From an uncultured Solobacterium sp. (GTDB lineage Bacteria; Bacillota_I; Bacilli_A; Erysipelotrichales; Erysipelotrichaceae), in assembly GCA_937910655.1 (NCBI GenBank), contig CALEMV010000264.1, positions 1-11,471 of the forward strand: a stretch of DNA of 11,471 bases. Reading direction: 5' to 3'. The position numbers and the translations under genes are program-made. Below, piece by piece: positions 7,531 through 11,471 of the stretch. The notes beneath the pieces are model-generated. The model did not search any database and had not been told where the DNA came from. It saw only the letters and a list, made by a program, of their open reading frames with translations. The first letter of the stretch is position 1, and every line of letters starts with the position of its first letter.

Positions 7531-7559
7531 ATTATATCAAAGTGAAGTGTAAAATGCAA
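7531..7559 (-). promoter_or_regulatory. Consensus sigma-A promoter for rpsT
   Basis: On the minus strand, TTGCAT (7559-7554), a 17-bp spacer and TATAAT (7536-7531) form a near-perfect promoter. Transcription should begin near 7525. Confidence 0.85.
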
Positions 7560-7587
7560 TGAAAACCCCAAAAAAGTAGGGTATAAT
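7559..7587 (+). promoter_or_regulatory. Promoter for fmt-lepA-hemW
   Basis: TATAAT (7582-7587) is a perfect -10 box. At 17-bp spacing the -35 is ATGAAA (7559-7564), a partial match that abuts the rpsT -35. Initiation near 7594 would place the transcript start at the GGTGGAGG ribosome binding site (7593-7600), giving a leader of about 15 nt. Confidence 0.7.
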
Positions 7588-7608
7588 ATCACGGTGGAGG
7601 TATGAGAG

Positions 7609-8547
7609 ATGAAACAGACAAGAATTATATTTTTTGGTACAACAGAATTTGCAAGCGGTATATTACAGACCTTAATCGATGAAGGATATAACGTTGTAGC
7701 CGTTGTTTCCCAACCAGATAAACCGGTTGGTAGAAAACATACCATCCAGATGACACCAACACATGCTTTAGCAGATCAATATCAGATTCCAGTGATTCAA
7801 CCTGATCTCTTAAAGGAACATGTGGATGATGTATTACAATATGAGCCAGAGTTAATCTTAACTTGTGCATATGGGCAATTTGTGCCAGTACGCATTCTAG
7901 AATATCCACGTCTTGGTTGTATTAATGTACATCCATCACTTTTACCAAAGTATCGTGGAGGTGCACCAATCCATCATGCAGTTATGGGTGGTGAAACAGA
8001 AACTGGTGTAAGTCTAATCCAAATGACAAAAGCTATGGATGCAGGAGATATCTATGCTAGAGTTACAACACCGCTTGGTAAAGATGAAACGATGGCAGAA
8101 TTAAATGAGCGTTTACTTGTATTAAGTAAGCAACTAGTCAAGGAGAATTTAGAAGATTACATTGCAGGAAAATTAGTGGGAGAACCACAGGATGATAATA
8201 AAGTAATTCTTGGATTAAATATTACAAAGGAAGAAGAGAAGGTACAGTTTGCAGTAGAGGATGTACAAACTCTGTATAACCACATTCGTGGTTTAATTGA
8301 TTGGCCAATGCCATATGGTGTGGTTGATGGAAAGCGTATCAAGTTCTGCAAAGTTAGAATGAGAAAAGAAGAACATCAATCAAAACCAGGAGAAATCTTA
8401 GGTTTTAAGAATCATGCGATGGAAGTCGCAAGCATTGGCGGTATTATCGAAGTTTATGAACTACAGCCAGAAGGCAAGAGCAGAATGAATGCAGATGCTT
8501 ATGCCAATGGTGTAGGTAGAAATATGATAGGGAAGGTATTTGAGTAA
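7609..8547 (+). CDS. fmt: Methionyl-tRNA formyltransferase
   Basis: It transfers a formyl group from 10-formyl-tetrahydrofolate to Met-tRNA of the initiator tRNA in the cytosol. The 312 residues match the family. The N-terminal Rossmann-like domain starts IIFFGTTEFA. The hydrolase-like active site is INVHPSLLPKYRGGAPIHHA (105-124), with N106 and H108, plus the aspartate in MDAGD (D144). The C-terminal tRNA-binding domain (about 201-305) contains HIRGLIDWPMPYGVVDGKR, a divergent form of the usual WPGA segment. GGTGGAGG ends 8 nt before ATG 7609; an ATG at 7602 is out of frame. The stop and the lepA start abut as TAAATG, so the two are probably translationally coupled. Unlike many bacteria there is no def next to it in view. 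Confidence 0.96.
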   Translation: MKQTRIIFFGTTEFASGILQTLIDEGYNVVAVVSQPDKPVGRKHTIQMTPTHALADQYQIPVIQPDLLKEHVDDVLQYEPELILTCAYGQFVPVRILEYPRLGCINVHPSLLPKYRGGAPIHHAVMGGETETGVSLIQMTKAMDAGDIYARVTTPLGKDETMAELNERLLVLSKQLVKENLEDYIAGKLVGEPQDDNKVILGLNITKEEEKVQFAVEDVQTLYNHIRGLIDWPMPYGVVDGKRIKFCKVRMRKEEHQSKPGEILGFKNHAMEVASIGGIIEVYELQPEGKSRMNADAYANGVGRNMIGKVFE

Positions 8548-10353
8548 ATGGATCAAAAGCATATACGAAATTTCTGTATTATTGCCCATATTGATCATGG
8601 CAAATCAACATTGGCAGATCGTATTCTTGAAATGACAGAAACGGTAAAAGAACGTGATATGAAAGCTCAGATTCTGGATGAAATGGATCTAGAAAGAGAA
8701 CGTGGTATCACCATTAAACTAAATGCAGTACAGCTAAGCTATACCGCTAAAGATGGACAAGAGTATCTCTTTAACTTGATTGATACACCAGGTCACGTCG
8801 ACTTTACATACGAAGTATCACGCTCACTAGCGGCTTGTGAGGGTGCGATTTTAGTCGTTGACTCTACCCAAGGTGTACAAGCCCAAACCCTCGCAAATAC
8901 CTATCTAGCATTAGACAATAACCTAGAAATTTTACCTGTTATTAACAAAGTAGATATGATGAATGCACAACCTGATGTCACAATCCGTGAGATTGAAGAT
9001 ATCATCGGCTTGGATTGTAGTAATGCGCCACTCATCTCTGCACGTAGTGGATTAAATGTTGATGCAGTTTTAGAACAGATTGTATCTCACATTCCAGCAC
9101 CTAGCGGAAACGAAGATGCGCCATTACAAGCATTAGTATTTGACTCATTCTATGACCCATACCGTGGAATCATCGCTTTAATTCGTATCCGTGAGGGTAG
9201 TCTTTCTGTTGGTGATAAGATTCGCTTTATGGCAACAGGCGCAGAATACGAAGTACTAGAAGTAGGTATTCGTAATCCACGTGAAGTAAAGATGAATACA
9301 TTAATGTGTGGTGACGTAGGTTGGTTTGCAGCTTCAATCAAGTCCATCCAAGATGTACGTGTCGGTGATACGGTTACGAAAGTAGAAAATCCCGCAGAGA
9401 AACCATTATCTGGATATCGCAAGTTAAACCCAATGGTATATTGTGGTCTATATCCAACTGATGCGGCAAAGTATGGTGACTTACGTGATGCGTTAGATAA
9501 ACTACAGTTAAATGATGCATCCTTGCAATATGAACCAGAAACATCCCAAGCATTAGGCTTTGGTTATCGTTGTGGATTCTTAGGACTTCTACACATGGAT
9601 GTTATCCAGGAACGTTTGGAAAGAGAGTATAACCTTGATTTAATCGCAACTGCACCATCTGTTATCTATCATGTCTACCTAACGGATGGGTCAATGATTG
9701 AAATTGATAACCCAGCTAGAATGCCAGATGCGGCTAGAATTGATCGTGTCGAAGAGCCATATGTAAAAGCAAGTATTATGGTACCTGACACATATATCGG
9801 TGCCATCATGGACTTATGCCAGAATAAGCGTGGTATCTATCAGACAATGGAAATCATCGATACTGGTAGAAACATGATTATTTATGAATTACCACTTTCA
9901 GAAATCATCTTTGACTTCTTTGATAAGTTAAAGTCATGTTCAAAGGGATATGCTTCATTAGACTATGAACTCATTGGCTATCGTGCACAAGATCTTGTAC
10001 GTATGGATATTCTACTGAACGGTGAAAATGTCGATGCATTATCAGTAATTATTCACCGTTCTGAAGCATATGCACGTGGTTCTGCAATCACAGTGAAGCT
10101 AAAGGAACTAATCCCTAAGCAACAATTTGAAATTCCTGTACAGGCTGCTATCGGTGGTAAAATCATCGCTAGAACAAATATCAAGTCCTTGCGTAAGAAT
10201 GTACTTGCCAAGTGCTATGGTGGTGATATTTCCCGTAAGAAAAAACTTCTAGAGAAGCAAAAAGAAGGAAAGAAGAGAATGAAGGCGGTAGGATCTGTAG
10301 AGATTCCACAGGAAGCGTTTATGTCTGTTCTATCAATGGATGATGATAACTAA
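8548..10353 (+). CDS. lepA: Elongation factor 4 (LepA), ribosome-associated GTPase
   Basis: It is a translational GTPase that binds the 70S ribosome and is linked to back-translocation or ribosome assembly and initiation efficiency; its exact role is debated. The 601 residues match the family. G motifs are in order: G1 AHIDHGKST (13-21), G2 RGIT (52-55), G3 DTPGH (79-83) and G4 NKVD (133-136). The H in PGH, needed for GTP hydrolysis, is present. EF-G-like domains II, III and V follow, then the LepA-specific C-terminal domain with [20 protein letters not shown], typical of the family. GGGAAGG (8530-8536) lies 11 nt before ATG, inside the end of fmt. The last 14 nt overlap hemW. Confidence 0.98.
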   Translation: MDQKHIRNFCIIAHIDHGKSTLADRILEMTETVKERDMKAQILDEMDLERERGITIKLNAVQLSYTAKDGQEYLFNLIDTPGHVDFTYEVSRSLAACEGAILVVDSTQGVQAQTLANTYLALDNNLEILPVINKVDMMNAQPDVTIREIEDIIGLDCSNAPLISARSGLNVDAVLEQIVSHIPAPSGNEDAPLQALVFDSFYDPYRGIIALIRIREGSLSVGDKIRFMATGAEYEVLEVGIRNPREVKMNTLMCGDVGWFAASIKSIQDVRVGDTVTKVENPAEKPLSGYRKLNPMVYCGLYPTDAAKYGDLRDALDKLQLNDASLQYEPETSQALGFGYRCGFLGLLHMDVIQERLEREYNLDLIATAPSVIYHVYLTDGSMIEIDNPARMPDAARIDRVEEPYVKASIMVPDTYIGAIMDLCQNKRGIYQTMEIIDTGRNMIIYELPLSEIIFDFFDKLKSCSKGYASLDYELIGYRAQDLVRMDILLNGENVDALSVIIHRSEAYARGSAITVKLKELIPKQQFEIPVQAAIGGKIIARTNIKSLRKNVLAKCYGGDISRKKKLLEKQKEGKKRMKAVGSVEIPQEAFMSVLSMDDDN

Positions 10354-11440
10354 ACCAAAGCATCTTTACTTGCATGTACCATTCTGTAGAACGATTTGTT
10401 CGTATTGTGATTTCTGCCATGTAGGCTATCAAGAAACAGTCGCAAATCAATGGTTAGACGCAATCAAAGCTGATATACAAAATCATCATATCAATGAGAA
10501 TCTACGAACGATTTATATCGGTGGTGGTACACCAACTGCACTATCTTCATCACAACTAGATCAATTGCTTTGCTTGTTGGATCCTTATGCAAGCATGGTG
10601 CAGGAATATACAATTGAGATTAATCCAGAAACGTTTGATGAAGACAAAGCAAAGATATTACAAAAACACGGTGTAAACCGTGCAAGCATAGGCTTTCAAA
10701 CATCAGATGAAAAATTACTGCAGATGATGAACCGACATCATCGACTCGAGGATGTCGCAGAAACAATGCGTTTATTACGTAAGTATGCTATTGACAACAT
10801 CTCTTTGGATTTGATGTATTCATTACCTACACAGACAATGGAATCATTAGAAAAGTCTGTACAGGATGCGATTGCATTAGAACCTACACATCTATCGTTA
10901 TATTCCTTAACGATAGAGCCAAATACAGTCTTTGCGAAAAAGGGATATGAACATCTTGAAGATGATATCGAAGCAGATATGTATGAGTGGATTTGTAAGA
11001 TACTTCCAAAGTATGGCTTTGTGCAATATGAAATCAGTAACTTTGCGAAAGCAGGTATGATTTCACAACATAACTGTGCGTATTGGAATTATCAAGATTT
11101 CTATGGTATTGGTTGTGGTGCCAGTGGTCTAGAAGGAAGCACACGTTATGATATTCCAAAGAACGTAAGAAGATACATCGAAGATTCATCTATCAAAGAC
11201 ACAATTGATTTATCACTCCAAGAACAAATGTTTGAGGCAGTGATGATGGGACTTCGCCTAAAAGAAGGGATGTATATCCAGCTCTTTGAAGAAAGGTTTC
11301 ACACATCCGTATTAGAAGTATATCGCACTCAGATTAAAAAGTTATGCAACGAAGGAAAACTCATACTTGAGGGAAATCGTCTTCGTTGTAGTGAAGAAGG
11401 CTTTGAAATTCTAAATAGTATCTTGTTGGAGTTTATGTAA
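10340..11440 (+). CDS. hemW: HemW, radical-SAM-fold haem chaperone (coproporphyrinogen III oxidase-like)
   Basis: At 366 residues it belongs to the HemN/HemW radical SAM group. The iron-sulfur motif is [11 protein letters not shown] (16-26), with cysteines at 16, 20, 23 and 26. The glycine-rich SAM motif is [11 protein letters not shown] (59-69). Other family segments are [16 protein letters not shown] and QHNCAYW, and a C-terminal HemN-type domain covers about 290-360. The short N-terminus and the position after lepA favour HemW, which binds and delivers haem, over HemN. No haem-biosynthesis gene is nearby. Many such proteins are annotated as coproporphyrinogen oxidase without proof. Starts at ATG 10340 and ATG 10343 are both possible. 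No clear ribosome binding site is seen and the gene overlaps lepA by 14 bp, so coupling to lepA translation is likely. Confidence 0.93.
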   Translation: MMITKPKHLYLHVPFCRTICSYCDFCHVGYQETVANQWLDAIKADIQNHHINENLRTIYIGGGTPTALSSSQLDQLLCLLDPYASMVQEYTIEINPETFDEDKAKILQKHGVNRASIGFQTSDEKLLQMMNRHHRLEDVAETMRLLRKYAIDNISLDLMYSLPTQTMESLEKSVQDAIALEPTHLSLYSLTIEPNTVFAKKGYEHLEDDIEADMYEWICKILPKYGFVQYEISNFAKAGMISQHNCAYWNYQDFYGIGCGASGLEGSTRYDIPKNVRRYIEDSSIKDTIDLSLQEQMFEAVMMGLRLKEGMYIQLFEERFHTSVLEVYRTQIKKLCNEGKLILEGNRLRCSEEGFEILNSILLEFM

Positions 11441-11443
11441 TTA

Positions 11444-11471
11444 AAAACTTAGAACTAGTATTCTAAGTTTT
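11444..11471 (+). terminator. Intrinsic terminator after hemW, running to the window edge
   Basis: AAAACTTAGAA (11444-11454) and TTCTAAGTTTT (11461-11471) form a perfect 11-bp stem with loop CTAGTA. The closing T-run reaches the last base, so the full tail is not visible. The symmetric A/T ends could let it work in both directions. Confidence 0.8.

Noticed and set aside
1..11471. CRISPR arrays, insertion sequences, tRNA or rRNA genes, prophage or defence genes
   Set aside because: No spaced direct repeats, transposase, integrase, tRNA-like cloverleaf or rRNA sequence was recognised; the window is almost fully filled by housekeeping genes.

Overview
This window is ordinary core chromosome from a low-GC Gram-positive bacterium (Firmicutes/Bacillota). 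The signs are AT-rich intergenic DNA, strong AGGAGG-type ribosome binding sites, consensus sigma-A promoters, T-tailed hairpin terminators and the gene order glyS-dnaG-rpoD-trmK. A single-chain (alpha2) glycyl-tRNA synthetase next to dnaG-rpoD, a long charged N-terminus on RpoD, and the absence of gpr/spoIIP beside rpsT-lepA-hemW suggest an Erysipelotrichia-like lineage. That placement is inference from gene content and not from a search.

Layout. Bases 2-115 hold the probable 3' end of an unidentified + strand gene. Bases 116-280 hold two hairpins, one a terminator for each strand, and a 10-bp perfect inverted repeat spanning a TATACT -10 box. Bases 281-1840 encode a DUF1858-DUF438-hemerythrin-PAS protein, apparently a single-gene unit ending in a strong terminator (1873-1912). 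A second + strand unit starts at an extended -10 promoter (1939-1967) and reads glyS, dnaG, rpoD and trmK with 12-nt or smaller gaps or overlaps. It ends in a compact two-way terminator (7204-7236) shared with the convergent rpsT gene (7231-7497, minus strand). Between rpsT and fmt lie two divergent promoters whose -35 boxes abut. The third + strand unit, fmt-lepA-hemW (7609-11440), is tightly coupled and ends in an 11-bp-stem hairpin at the right edge.

How the genes work together. The second unit is a version of the macromolecular synthesis operon: tRNA charging (GlyRS), replication priming (DnaG), the housekeeping sigma factor (RpoD) and m1A22 tRNA methylation (TrmK). The third unit joins initiator tRNA formylation (Fmt) and the ribosome-associated GTPase EF4 (LepA) to HemW, a radical-SAM-fold haem-binding protein. 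rpsT supplies ribosomal protein S20. The first gene stands apart as a likely redox or gas-responsive sensor with its own regulatory region.

Nothing here is a clearly new system. The least explained parts are the regulatory region in front of the DUF438 gene, the reduced histidine set of its hemerythrin-like domain, and the Lys-rich then Asp/Glu-rich N-terminal extension of RpoD.
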